Source of the DNA: Rossellomorea sp. SC111
GTDB taxonomy: Bacteria > Bacillota > Bacilli > Bacillales > Bacillaceae_B
Assembly: GCF_024733565.1 (NCBI RefSeq)
Contig: NZ_JANIOC010000001.1
Coordinates: 62,001-126,000 of the forward strand
Reading direction: 5' to 3'
Length of the DNA: 64,000 nucleotides
This document shows positions 34,033 through 42,521 of this stretch, piece after piece (position 1 is the stretch's first letter; each line of letters starts with the position of its first letter). The notes under the pieces were generated by a model. The model saw nothing but the letters and a program-made list of their open reading frames with translations. It was not told the DNA's origin and did not search any database. Both the position numbers and the translations under genes were made by a program.

Positions 34033-37000
34033 TTAAACCTGCTCGAGCTGTTTTAAATCCCGCTTCAGCTGATCCAGGTCCTGTAAGGTCTCGAGGGCTT
34101 CCAGATAGGATGTAATCTGATCGATCACCTGACTCAGCATCTCTTCTTTAAGCCTCTTGAATTGTTCTTCCAAATAGGTTTGGCCCCACGTGTCCAACCT
34201 TGCCAGTTCTTGTGTCAGATAACTGTCTGCAGGTTCTTGGAGCAATGCTTCCAATTTTTCCTGAACTTCTTTCTTTCCGCCTTTTTCAAAGAATTGCTTT
34301 GGATTCTTGAATGTTGAAAAAGCTTCTTCGAATGGTCGCAGTTCCGTTTGGTTAAATGCGTTCTCAAATTCGATGGTCGTTTCATTGTTATAATCCATCG
34401 GGGATAGGACCAGATCTCGTTCAACCCGCTGGATGTTTTCTTCTAAGGCACCCCATTGATCTCGGAGCTGCTTCTGGATGAACTGCTGAATCCGAAGGGA
34501 GGTAGCCCGCATTTCCTGAGCCAGATCAAACCCGATACTTGATAAGAATTCCTTTAACCCTTCCCGGATTGCCTGGGATTGGGAAGAATAGTGGAGAAAT
34601 AATCCGGAATGAAATGCTTCCTTATAGAAGTCCGACACCCTGAAAAACACTCTTTGTTTCACATAGTGGACGAGCTCCTTTGATTCCTGCATCATCTCCA
34701 CTGTAAGTGGTTCCTGAGATACGTTATTAATTAGGGATACAACCTCGGACTTCCGCTCCAAAAGTTCCTGCTTCCTTGATTGTTTATACGTCTTTTCACT
34801 TGAAGCTGAGTGGAGATATTGCTGAAAACGTCTCAACCCTCTCTCCCACTCACCAAGTGCGGACTCGATACTCATGCTCACTAATTCATTCTGTATGAAG
34901 GTTTGGAATTCCTTCTTGAATACATCCATTCCCGATAGTTGAGAGTTTGTTTCTTTAAGCGCCTGCAGGGATGATACTCCGAAAATCCTTGGAAAACGGA
35001 TACCATATTGAATCAATTGATCTTCCACATATTCAATGACTTCGTTTTTTTCCTTTTCATCACTTGCAAGGTCGATGGCGTTGACGACAAAAAACATTTT
35101 ATCCAATTCGAAGGTGTCTTTCACACGACCCAATTGAATAAGGAATTCCCTGTCAGCCTTCGCAAATGCGTGATTATAATAGGTCACAAAAAGAATCGCA
35201 TCGGCATTCTTGATATATTCGAATGCAACACCGGTATGTCGGGCATTGATGGAATCAGCTCCCGGCGTATCGACGAGGGTGATCCCCTGTCTTGTAATAT
35301 CACAATCGAAATAGAGATCGATCGACTCCACAAAGCAAGCTTTCGCCTCATCTGCTACATATCCTCTATATTCTTCAAGGTCGACCTTCCTTCTCCTGCC
35401 GATGGTTTCCTTGAATGAAGGATACCCTGTTAAAAAGGCTTGCAGGAAAGAGAGGTGGACATTTTCTTTCCCGCTCCCATCAGTCGATAAATCAGGAATC
35501 AGTCCAGTGGCTTCGTCCAGGGAAGATGCAGTACGATTAAAAAACGAAAGGGAATGATTGATGTCTGACAATAGCTGTTCATCGGATTTGATTTGTACAT
35601 GGGCCGTTTCGTGCTCACACCCCTTCGATACCGGATTGATCCTGTTGATGGACGCAGTAGTGGGATTCGGGCTCACCGGTAGGACATTTCTTCCCATCAG
35701 GGCATTGGCAAAAGAGGATTTACCGGCACTAAAGGCACCGAATAATGCAATTGTAAAGGATTGATTCGAGAGGCGCTCCCTCTTCCCGTCCAGTAGATGA
35801 GCCATATTGGTAAACCCTTTGTACTTCCTGAACACATTCGCCATCGTTTCTAAACGTTGAATCGCTTCTTCTATTGACGTGTCCTGATCCCTGATGTCAG
35901 GGGATGGGTTTATGTCACGTTCCCGACCCGTATCCTCTTTACGATCCCGCACCTCGTCGGACGCAAGTGTATAGTTTTCTTCCCTCTCTTTCCATTTCAG
36001 GGTCCATTCTGAAATAATCGTCTCCGCACGTTTTGGTTCAACTTCAGCTTTGTTCAATTTTTGGATTTGAACGTCCTTCTCTTCATCCAGTGAATTCCAT
36101 TGATAAATGATGCCTGTTTTTTTCTGAAGCTCCTCCAGTTCTTCCTCCATGCCGGCATGCTCTTCCGGTGATGTGTGTTCAATTTCGGTTATCAGTGTCT
36201 CAATCAACCCGTTCGTTTCATTTCGGGCCTTCCTTTTTAACTCCTCTGAAAGATCATCACAGTACTGAAGAACATAATCACTTGAGACTCCGGCCCCCTG
36301 TTTAATTAAACTCACAAGGAAATGTTCGTCTACTTCAAGGTTTAATCGATCCCACTCCACGCGTTGATCTGATGATGGGATATATTCTTTCACTGTATTT
36401 TTCCCAAGTGTTTTTAAGTGCCATTCGAGTTGAGATTCGATACGGGAATTGATATCGTCATTGAATTTTTGAAGTCTCACTGCTTTTTCTTCTTCTGTCT
36501 TTTGCTTGGAGAACAGGAAGCCGACTTTAAAGTCCTGTTGTCTGCTTTCCAGAAATCCCTTCGCTAATTCTCTTGTTTCAAAAGGCATTAAGTAGGCATT
36601 TTTAAGGATTTCCCTTCGCTCTTCTTCGAATTGATTTTTTATGGATGTCACATTATTTTTAGCCAGTGTGTCGACGAGCTTTCTTTCTTTTTGAAGAATG
36701 GAGTCTTTATTTTCCCATTCTTCGTCTGTAAAGATATCCATGGCTCTTTCCTCGAGTTTTTCAAGCTCTTCTTCATACCATCTCTCATGTTCAGAGCGCA
36801 ATTGTGATATAGCGGAGATTGCCGATTCTTCGATCAGTTCATCCTTCTTTTTAACCTGGCTATCAATCAGTGATTGCAATTTTTTAAGGTCATTGTAGGG
36901 ATGGTCGAGATTTTTCAAACTTGTAAAAAACGTACCATCGGGGACTACTCCCCAAGAGGCGAATGAATTCTTGACGCTTTCCTGGAACTGGGAGAAAGAC

Positions 37001-37644
37001 AATTCTTCCTCCTGATGCTTATCAATCTGATTCACAATAAGATACAATCTGACTCCATGACGCACCATTTCCTTGGTGAACTCAAAATTCACCTGTGATT
37101 GGACATGGTTATAATCCATTACATAGAAGACCGCGTCAGCAAGGTGGATCGCAGATTCCGTAGACAGCCTGTGGGCATCGTCCGTACTGTCGACTCCCGG
37201 GGTATCCAAAACAGAAACCCCTTCAGGCACTTCACTTCTCTTCCGTCCAATTTCGACAGAGTATACATCTTCACCGTTTTTACAAAATTCCTTAATAGTC
37301 TCAAAATCATACGGTGCCTTAAAATATAAAGGCTTGGATTGATGATAATGAATCTTCGCGAAATCCGTTTGTGCATGATGCACCTTCACAAGATTCGCAC
37401 TGGTTGGAATCGGACTGGATGGCAGGATATCTTCACCCATCAACCCGTTGATCATCGTGGACTTGCCAGCGGAAAAATGGCCGCAAAAGGCGAGGATCAA
37501 TTCATGATTGTTCAACTTTTCAGCCAACCGTTCAACCTTGGAAGCCCTCTCCCCATCCCCGTTCTGGAGGAAAATGTCGTAGTAAGCCGTAAGCTGTTTT
37601 AACGTATTATGTAAGTGTGTATTTTTATGTTCAATCTGGCTCAT
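34033..37644 (-). CDS. dynA: Bacterial dynamin-like GTPase DynA (double dynamin)
   Basis: 1203-residue fusion of two dynamin modules. Module 1: G1 CGHFSAGKSTMING (about residue 55), G3 DTPGVDSTDD, G4 NQID. Module 2: G1 FGAFSAGKSSFANA (about 635), G3 DTPGADSINA, G4 NAID. Long helical stalk regions follow each GTPase, with a helix pair and hydrophobic paddle-like segments. B. subtilis DynA (YpbR, ~1190 residues) tethers and fuses membranes and protects against pore-forming stress and phage. ATG with AAAGGAAT SD. First gene of a unit with the Cys-rich protein and sulfurtransferase. Confidence 0.95.
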   Translation of the reverse strand: MSQIEHKNTHLHNTLKQLTAYYDIFLQNGDGERASKVERLAEKLNNHELILAFCGHFSAGKSTMINGLMGEDILPSSPIPTSANLVKVHHAQTDFAKIHYHQSKPLYFKAPYDFETIKEFCKNGEDVYSVEIGRKRSEVPEGVSVLDTPGVDSTDDAHRLSTESAIHLADAVFYVMDYNHVQSQVNFEFTKEMVRHGVRLYLIVNQIDKHQEEELSFSQFQESVKNSFASWGVVPDGTFFTSLKNLDHPYNDLKKLQSLIDSQVKKKDELIEESAISAISQLRSEHERWYEEELEKLEERAMDIFTDEEWENKDSILQKERKLVDTLAKNNVTSIKNQFEEERREILKNAYLMPFETRELAKGFLESRQQDFKVGFLFSKQKTEEEKAVRLQKFNDDINSRIESQLEWHLKTLGKNTVKEYIPSSDQRVEWDRLNLEVDEHFLVSLIKQGAGVSSDYVLQYCDDLSEELKRKARNETNGLIETLITEIEHTSPEEHAGMEEELEELQKKTGIIYQWNSLDEEKDVQIQKLNKAEVEPKRAETIISEWTLKWKEREENYTLASDEVRDRKEDTGRERDINPSPDIRDQDTSIEEAIQRLETMANVFRKYKGFTNMAHLLDGKRERLSNQSFTIALFGAFSAGKSSFANALMGRNVLPVSPNPTTASINRINPVSKGCEHETAHVQIKSDEQLLSDINHSLSFFNRTASSLDEATGLIPDLSTDGSGKENVHLSFLQAFLTGYPSFKETIGRRRKVDLEEYRGYVADEAKACFVESIDLYFDCDITRQGITLVDTPGADSINARHTGVAFEYIKNADAILFVTYYNHAFAKADREFLIQLGRVKDTFELDKMFFVVNAIDLASDEKEKNEVIEYVEDQLIQYGIRFPRIFGVSSLQALKETNSQLSGMDVFKKEFQTFIQNELVSMSIESALGEWERGLRRFQQYLHSASSEKTYKQSRKQELLERKSEVVSLINNVSQEPLTVEMMQESKELVHYVKQRVFFRVSDFYKEAFHSGLFLHYSSQSQAIREGLKEFLSSIGFDLAQEMRATSLRIQQFIQKQLRDQWGALEENIQRVERDLVLSPMDYNNETTIEFENAFNQTELRPFEEAFSTFKNPKQFFEKGGKKEVQEKLEALLQEPADSYLTQELARLDTWGQTYLEEQFKRLKEEMLSQVIDQITSYLEALETLQDLDQLKRDLKQLEQV

Positions 37645-37797
37645 GGTCTAATCTAATTCCTTTCTGCACTTAAGAAGAATGATAACGTTTTTATTTTATC
37701 GTATTTGAATCAAATTCTCTATGAAATCTATCCGAAAGGCGGATTTGAGAATCATAACAGTGTATGCGAAGGATTGAATGAGGGAGATAGTATACTT

Positions 37798-37872
37798 GGA
37801 CCGTTTCTTTCCGCTTCAGGCACTTGCTTTCCTCGGGGAGGAAGTCAAGTGCCTTCCGTTCCAATCCACTCT
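37798..37872. repeat. Collapsed palindromic repeat (related to 17312-17563)
   Basis: CTTCAGGCACTTGCTTTCC...GGAAGTCAAGTGCCTTCCG arms around a CTCGGGG loop. The arms resemble the two ends of the outer element at 17312-17563 with the whole middle missing. It lies in the 445-bp stretch 37645-38089, which otherwise holds nothing recognisable except the terminator at its right end. Confidence 0.55.
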
Positions 37873-38054
37873 GTGCTTCTACATTTGAAAGATAAGATTA
37901 GACAAATACTAAAAAGGTCTTGGAATTGATTTGTTTATTACATGCGGAAATTCAGATGTTTGACAATAATGATTCAATTGATCACCAGCTAAACCGTGAC
38001 TTGTCAATTTCAGAAAAATGTTTCTATATATATTGCTGTCATTTTCACTAACAA

Positions 38055-38086
38055 AGAAAAAAAGCCTCTTCCGAAGAAGGAGGCTC
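38055..38086 (-). terminator. Terminator of the bcsA-ypbQ unit
   Basis: Minus-strand GAGCCTCCTTC / GGAAGAGGCT hairpin followed by a T run, just after the 56-residue gene. Confidence 0.75.
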
Positions 38087-38089
38087 TGT

Positions 38090-38260
38090 TTATCGTGTTG
38101 ATTCGGTTGCAATTAAGTTTGATCGAACAAAAGATTTAGAGTTCGCCTGGTATGAAGATATGTTCTTCCGCTGTGCCGGATTCTTCATTACATTAGATAA
38201 AACATACTTCATCATGAAGCCATACGCTACTACAGTAAACAATATCAAAAACCATACCAT
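38090..38260 (-). CDS. 56-residue small membrane protein downstream of ypbQ
   Basis: MVWFLILFTVVAYGFMMKYVL... then a polar tail ending IATESTR. One N-terminal membrane span (about residues 2-20) with the C-terminus outside it. SD AAAGGGTGGGG 6-10 nt before the ATG at 38260, and a terminator right after the stop. It could be the last gene of the bcsA-ypbQ transcript. Not recognised. Confidence 0.6.
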   Translation of the reverse strand: MVWFLILFTVVAYGFMMKYVLSNVMKNPAQRKNISSYQANSKSFVRSNLIATESTR

Positions 38261-38359
38261 TCTTGTCCCCACCCTTTTGTAATAATACTCGTACTTGAGA
38301 ATAATTTTCATCTTCAATTAGAATTTTATCAAAATTGATAATCATTTTCAATAAGAAAA

Positions 38360-38929
38360 TCACTTTTCTTTTTTGAACAGGGGAATCCATCCCTTCGTGT
38401 TGAGGTGGACCTTTCCATACTCCGTCTCTTCTTTAAGGGCGTGTTCCTCGAGTGGGATTCGGATAGAAAGAATGAATTGGTTTAATAATGCAAAGATGAT
38501 AAGGGTCCAATAGGCATGAAAAAGAATTGGAACAATCAGAAACTCAAGCGTTACGATCAGATAGTTCGGATGCTTCAGATATTTATATGGGCCTTTGGCT
38601 ACGACTTGAGCCTCGGGGAGGACGATGATTTTAGTGTTCCAATACTTCCCGAGAGAAGCAATCGACCAGATCCTCCCGACCTGAGTCAGGATAAAACCAC
38701 CAAGCAATAACGGCCAATAGTGATGGACGCCGGTGTGAAAGACCCCTCCTTCAATGAGCAGGGAAATGAAAAATGCAATATGGATGACGACCATCAACTT
38801 ATAATGGGACTGTCCGTATTCTTTTGCCCCACGCTCCTTCATCCACTTTTCATTTGATCTTGCTATATACAGCTCAACCAGTCTTTGAATCATCAACACC
38901 AAGAAAAACAATACAAAATATAGCATCAT
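38360..38929 (-). CDS. ypbQ: Isoprenylcysteine carboxyl methyltransferase-family protein YpbQ (BpsB)
   Basis: 189-residue integral membrane methyltransferase of the ICMT family. It has about five membrane segments and the C-terminal SAM-binding signature GPYKYLKHPNYL...RIPLEEHAL. In B. subtilis the partner of BcsA was shown to O-methylate alkylpyrones made by the type III PKS (BpsA/BpsB). The start ATG overlaps the bcsA stop (ATGATG), so the two are coupled; AGGTGG serves as SD. Confidence 0.9.
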   Translation of the reverse strand: MMLYFVLFFLVLMIQRLVELYIARSNEKWMKERGAKEYGQSHYKLMVVIHIAFFISLLIEGGVFHTGVHHYWPLLLGGFILTQVGRIWSIASLGKYWNTKIIVLPEAQVVAKGPYKYLKHPNYLIVTLEFLIVPILFHAYWTLIIFALLNQFILSIRIPLEEHALKEETEYGKVHLNTKGWIPLFKKEK

Positions 38930-39996
38930 TCCCACCTCATCAACAAAAGCTCCGAGCTGAACCCCGGTCCCAAAGCAGTACCGAGACCGATATCCCCCCG
39001 TTCACAACCTTTTTCCATAAATTCTTTGAGAACATAAAGTATCGTGACGGAGGACATGTTCCCATACTCCTTTAATACCCTCATCGATTCGGTTGTCATA
39101 TTTTCATCCATCCCTAACGCATCCCTGTATGCTTCAATTACTTTCTTTCCACCCGGATGGGCCACGAAATGCTTAATGTCCCGGAGCTCCACTCCGTTCG
39201 CTTCAATGAATCCTTCTACATTCGGGCGGAGCCAATTTTTCACAAGTGTCGGGATGTCCTTTGAAAATACAACATATAATCCATTTTCCTTTACTTCCCA
39301 TCCCATGACATCCAATGAGTCTTCCAACAGTGTCGACTGAGTGGCAAAGATCTTTGGTAATGGATGCACGGCTCCCTCCAATAAAGGACTTTCATCCCCG
39401 CAAACAAAGGCGCATGCCACACCATCAGCGAAAAGGGACGTCCCGATCAAATTGCTCTTTGATCGATCCCCGTGTTGAAAGGTCAATGAACATAGTTCGA
39501 TGGAAAGAACAAGAACGTTTGCTTTTGGAAAGGCTAAGCAGTACTCATACGCCCGTGACAATCCACTGGCTCCCCCTGCACAACCCAATCCCCAAATAGG
39601 GATTCGTTTTATATGAGGTGAAAATGGGAGCTTATTCATGATTCGAGCTTCCAGACTCGGGGTTGAAAGACCCGATGTTGATATGGTAATGATGGCATCG
39701 ATGCCTTCCAATGTGACCCCATGACGGGAGAGACTCTTATGGATCACTTTACTCCCCAATTCTACGGCATGTTGGATGAATTCATCGTTCTTCTCCTTAA
39801 AGGTATGGTCCTTAGAAAACCACTCCAGATCCTTAACAAAATAACGACTTTCTATTTCACCGTTTTGAAATACATTAATGAGACGTCCTATATCTCTAAA
39901 ACTCGAAGAAAACAGTTGCTTCGCAAATTCTGCCGCTTCATTTTGCGTGATTTTCACAGGCGGGATTTCAGTATCCACTGAGAGTATTTTCGGCAT
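38926..39996 (-). CDS. bcsA: Type III polyketide synthase BcsA (BpsA)
   Basis: 356-residue chalcone/stilbene synthase-fold enzyme. Catalytic triad visible: Cys in GLGCAGGASG (about residue 145), His in VAHPGGKKV and Asn in KEYGNMSSVT. The C-terminal GLGTALGPGFSSELLLMRW matches the family GPG loop. It extends fatty acyl-CoA with malonyl-CoA to alkylpyrones. ATG at 39996 with AAGGAG at 9 nt; the longer frame upstream has no SD. Operon with ypbQ. Confidence 0.94.
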   Translation of the reverse strand: MPKILSVDTEIPPVKITQNEAAEFAKQLFSSSFRDIGRLINVFQNGEIESRYFVKDLEWFSKDHTFKEKNDEFIQHAVELGSKVIHKSLSRHGVTLEGIDAIITISTSGLSTPSLEARIMNKLPFSPHIKRIPIWGLGCAGGASGLSRAYEYCLAFPKANVLVLSIELCSLTFQHGDRSKSNLIGTSLFADGVACAFVCGDESPLLEGAVHPLPKIFATQSTLLEDSLDVMGWEVKENGLYVVFSKDIPTLVKNWLRPNVEGFIEANGVELRDIKHFVAHPGGKKVIEAYRDALGMDENMTTESMRVLKEYGNMSSVTILYVLKEFMEKGCERGDIGLGTALGPGFSSELLLMRWE

Positions 39997-40197
39997 GCAT
40001 GACCACTCCTTACACTTCCATATAAGGATAGCTTTTCCACAAGCACATAAAATCATGTATAGAGTGTTGCTTTTGTTTTATTCATAAATTCCGTCCCGAA
40101 AAAATAGTTCTTTAGTATGTATCATATACGAAAATATCATCCTTTATCCCTATTTCATATGGTATGATTATAGTGACAAAATACTGGAGGATACGAC

Positions 40198-40647
40198 ATG
40201 ATTTTAACTAAAAGTGTCACCGATATACTTAATAGTTCAGTAGAATCCATTAAAGGGGTCATCCCTTTGAGTGTAAGTGTTTTAAAGCCCTCTTTGCTGA
40301 CTGAGCCGTTTAGTCAGCATAAAATCGGTGTACTCATCGGGTTCACGGGTGATGTAAGAGGAAGAATGATCATTGATGGAGAAGAAGAAAGCTTTCAAGG
40401 TTTGGGAGCATCCATGTTTGGAATGCCCCTGGAAGGAGAGATGCTTGAATCTTTCGCGGGAGAACTTGGGAACATGATTGCAGGGAATCTTGCTACTCTC
40501 CTCGCACAAGCCGGCCATTCACTAGACATTACACCGCCGACCGTCATTGTGGGGCAATCGAAAATGTATGGCTTTGACAAAGCTTTGAAACTACCGATTT
40601 CCATTGAAAATGTCGGCGATTTTTTAGTGATCCTGATGATTGAATAG
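40198..40647 (+). CDS. CheX-domain protein (chemotaxis phosphatase fold)
   Basis: 149-residue CheX/CheC-type protein. The phosphatase helix ESFAGELGNMIAGNLATLLA (Glu and Asn about residues 85-90) is intact, suggesting it can dephosphorylate CheY-P or a similar response regulator. IGFTGDVRGRMIIDG is the dimer strand region. SD CTGGAGGAT. Monocistronic and away from other chemotaxis genes; the receptor at 1916 is 38 kb away. Confidence 0.88.
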   Translation: MILTKSVTDILNSSVESIKGVIPLSVSVLKPSLLTEPFSQHKIGVLIGFTGDVRGRMIIDGEEESFQGLGASMFGMPLEGEMLESFAGELGNMIAGNLATLLAQAGHSLDITPPTVIVGQSKMYGFDKALKLPISIENVGDFLVILMIE

Positions 40648-40653
40648 CAGATT

Positions 40654-40693
40654 GATAAAAGGCTAACCTTCAGAGAGAGGTTAGCCTTTTATC
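40654..40693. terminator. Bidirectional terminator
   Basis: GATAAAAGGCTAACC / GGTTAGCCTTTTATC hairpin between convergent CheX-type and SDR genes. Confidence 0.85.
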
Positions 40694-40703
40694 ATGGAAG
40701 AAT

Positions 40704-41474
40704 TCAAAAGCCGTTGATTGTCATCCCACCGTCTACGTATAGGGTTTGTCCAGTAATATAGTTTGAAGCATCCGAGGAAAGGAAGACCGCCGGCCCCACC
40801 AACTCCTCGAGCTCACCGATCCTTTTTAATGGAGTCACTGCCAGTATATCGTTCACATACTCTTCATTTTGCAGAAGTTCCTTTGTTAAAGTTGTCTTGA
40901 AATACCATGGTCCTATACTGTTCACATTAATATTGTACTTTCCCCATTCCATGGCCAATACCTTCGTCATTTGAATCATGGCTGCTTTCGTGGAAGCATA
41001 GACGACCCCGGTCCTGAGGGCAACATGGCCGGCTACGGATGCAATGTTAATGATTTTCCCCCGGCCCTTTTCTTTCATATGCCTTCCTACTTCCTGGCTC
41101 ATCATAAAGGCGGATTTCAAGTTCGTATCCATGATTTGCTGCCATTCTTCATCCGTTACCGAAAGCGCTGCTGAACGTATATTCATCCCTGCATTGTTAA
41201 TTAAAATATCAATGGACAATCCATGATTTTCTATGTAAGTGATCACCTTGTTTATGTCGTCACGTGATGTCACATCTGTCGGGAGGATATGAGCCTTCCT
41301 TCCAAGCTTCTCAATTACACCTGCCGTTTCTTCTAAATCATCCTTCGTCCTTGACAAAAGGACTACATCGGATCCGCATTCCGCTAACCCGATACTGAGG
41401 GCCCGTCCTATTCCCCGGCCTGCCCCCGTTACAACGGCCAATTTACCTTTCAATGAAAATGAAGGAACAAACAA
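40704..41474 (-). CDS. Short-chain dehydrogenase/reductase
   Basis: 256-residue classical SDR with an NAD(P)-binding Rossmann fold. TGAGRGIG cofactor loop, NNAG strand, catalytic Ser in INIASVAG and YASTKAA (Tyr-x-x-x-Lys). The C-terminal SDASNYITGQTLYVDGGM is typical. Closest in style to gluconate 5-dehydrogenase or glucose 1-dehydrogenase types, but the substrate is not known. TTG start at 41474 preceded by AAAAGGCGGTGG. Monocistronic. Confidence 0.9.
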   Translation of the reverse strand: MFVPSFSLKGKLAVVTGAGRGIGRALSIGLAECGSDVVLLSRTKDDLEETAGVIEKLGRKAHILPTDVTSRDDINKVITYIENHGLSIDILINNAGMNIRSAALSVTDEEWQQIMDTNLKSAFMMSQEVGRHMKEKGRGKIINIASVAGHVALRTGVVYASTKAAMIQMTKVLAMEWGKYNINVNSIGPWYFKTTLTKELLQNEEYVNDILAVTPLKRIGELEELVGPAVFLSSDASNYITGQTLYVDGGMTINGF

Positions 41475-41537
41475 ATTCCCACCGCCTTTTCTATTATTCG
41501 AATCTTCTTTATATTAGCACAGCGTGTCTCCAAAGTC

Positions 41538-41672
41538 TCACCGATGATCCTTTTTCCCTTGCTGATGATGGACCTCGATGTGTATTTTCGCTTCCACTGG
41601 AACCTGGCATAAAGGACACATTGTTTTATCAGAGAAGATTTGACAGCACTGTTTACAATAATATTTTTCCAT
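41538..41672 (-). CDS. 44-residue zinc-ribbon-like protein
   Basis: MEKYYCKQCCQIFSDKTMCPLCQVPVEAKIH... ends HHQQGKKDHR. The CKQC...CPLC pairs form a probable rubredoxin-like zinc knuckle. AAGGTGAC SD 5-7 nt before the ATG at 41672. Divergent from the oxidase operon and upstream of the SDR gene. Function unknown; a CxxC...CxxC protein of this size often is a metal-site or nucleic-acid-binding module. Confidence 0.7.
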   Translation of the reverse strand: MEKYYCKQCCQIFSDKTMCPLCQVPVEAKIHIEVHHQQGKKDHR

Positions 41673-41789
41673 TTGATCGTCACCTTCTTCCTCATTCCTA
41701 CACTCTATGCACCAGGTTCACACAGATGAACACACCCGATTGCCTATTTTCAATCACTTCACATTTTTTTCACAAATCACCCCTCTAGG

Positions 41790-41805
41790 TGTGACATTTA
41801 TCACA
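41790..41805 (+). promoter_or_regulatory. Fnr-type binding site of the ba3 oxidase operon
   Basis: Perfect TGTGA-CATTTA-TCACA palindrome. Centre at 41797.5. A -10 hexamer TATGAT lies at 41828-41833, predicting a start near 41840 and placing the site at about -42, the activating position for Crp/Fnr regulators. No -35 is seen, consistent with an activator-dependent promoter. Confidence 0.65.
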
Positions 41806-41877
41806 GATTCAAAGTAGTGCACCCGCTTATGATTGAAGTATCAAATCAGAGAATACTTGATGAAAGGGATGAGAGGA

Positions 41878-42027
41878 ATGGGGAAACCGGAATTGCATCA
41901 AAAAACGGAAGTCAAAATAAAGGAATCCACCTCATTAAAAGGTACATTTACTTCAGTTTTATTTTTAGGAGGTTTTTTAGTCCTTACATGGATCGGGGTA
42001 TTCTTGCTATTTCTGAATCGTTTTTAA
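41878..42027 (+). CDS. Cytochrome c oxidase subunit IIa (ba3 type)
   Basis: 49-residue one-helix protein. A polar N-terminus (MGKPELHQKTEVKIKE) is followed by a membrane span (LFLGGFLVLTWIGVFLLFL, about residues 27-46). Its position directly before subunit II and its size match subunit IIa of ba3 oxidases. ATG at 41878 with AAGGG at 9 nt was preferred among several in-frame ATGs. First gene of the oxidase operon. Confidence 0.85.
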   Translation: MGKPELHQKTEVKIKESTSLKGTFTSVLFLGGFLVLTWIGVFLLFLNRF

Positions 42028-42044
42028 TTTAAGGAGTGAATTAT

Positions 42045-42521
42045 ATGCATATGCATCGCTATGAGAAATGGTGGTTAACGCTAGGAACAGGGGCTCTTAT
42101 CTTATTTTTAATCATATTGGGAATCAGTGCTTTTCACCAGGGGCATCAGCCTCCAAGTGCAAAGGCATACGTCAATCCGGAGCAGGTGGACAAAATAGCT
42201 CCGTTTAACGAACCAGGACTTAAAAAAGTGGAAGGAAAGGCTTGGGATTATGAGTTGGTATTTATAGCCTCGGCTTTTCTTTATACCCCCGGGGAAATCG
42301 AAATCCCTAAAGGCTCGACACTGAAAATCACCGCTACAACCAAGGATGTTGTTCATGGGTTTGAAGTCGCAGGTACCAATATCAATATGATGATTGAACC
42401 TGGATATGTCAGTGAATATACAACCACACTCGACAAGGCTGGAGAGTTCCTTATTGTCTGTAATGAATACTGCGGTGTCGGTCATCACACGATGAAATCT
42501 ATGTTAAAGGTGGTGGAGTAG
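42045..42521 (+). CDS. Cytochrome c oxidase subunit II (ba3 type, CuA)
   Basis: 158-residue protein: one N-terminal membrane helix (about residues 10-31) and an external cupredoxin domain with the CuA centre. Ligands are CNEYCGVGHHTM (Cys-x3-Cys-x3-His-x2-Met) and the earlier His in VVHGFEV. It takes electrons from cytochrome c and passes them to subunit I. ATG at 42045 with AAGGAGTGA; the in-frame GTG upstream lies within the SD. Followed with no gap by subunit I. Confidence 0.95.
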   Translation: MHMHRYEKWWLTLGTGALILFLIILGISAFHQGHQPPSAKAYVNPEQVDKIAPFNEPGLKKVEGKAWDYELVFIASAFLYTPGEIEIPKGSTLKITATTKDVVHGFEVAGTNINMMIEPGYVSEYTTTLDKAGEFLIVCNEYCGVGHHTMKSMLKVVE

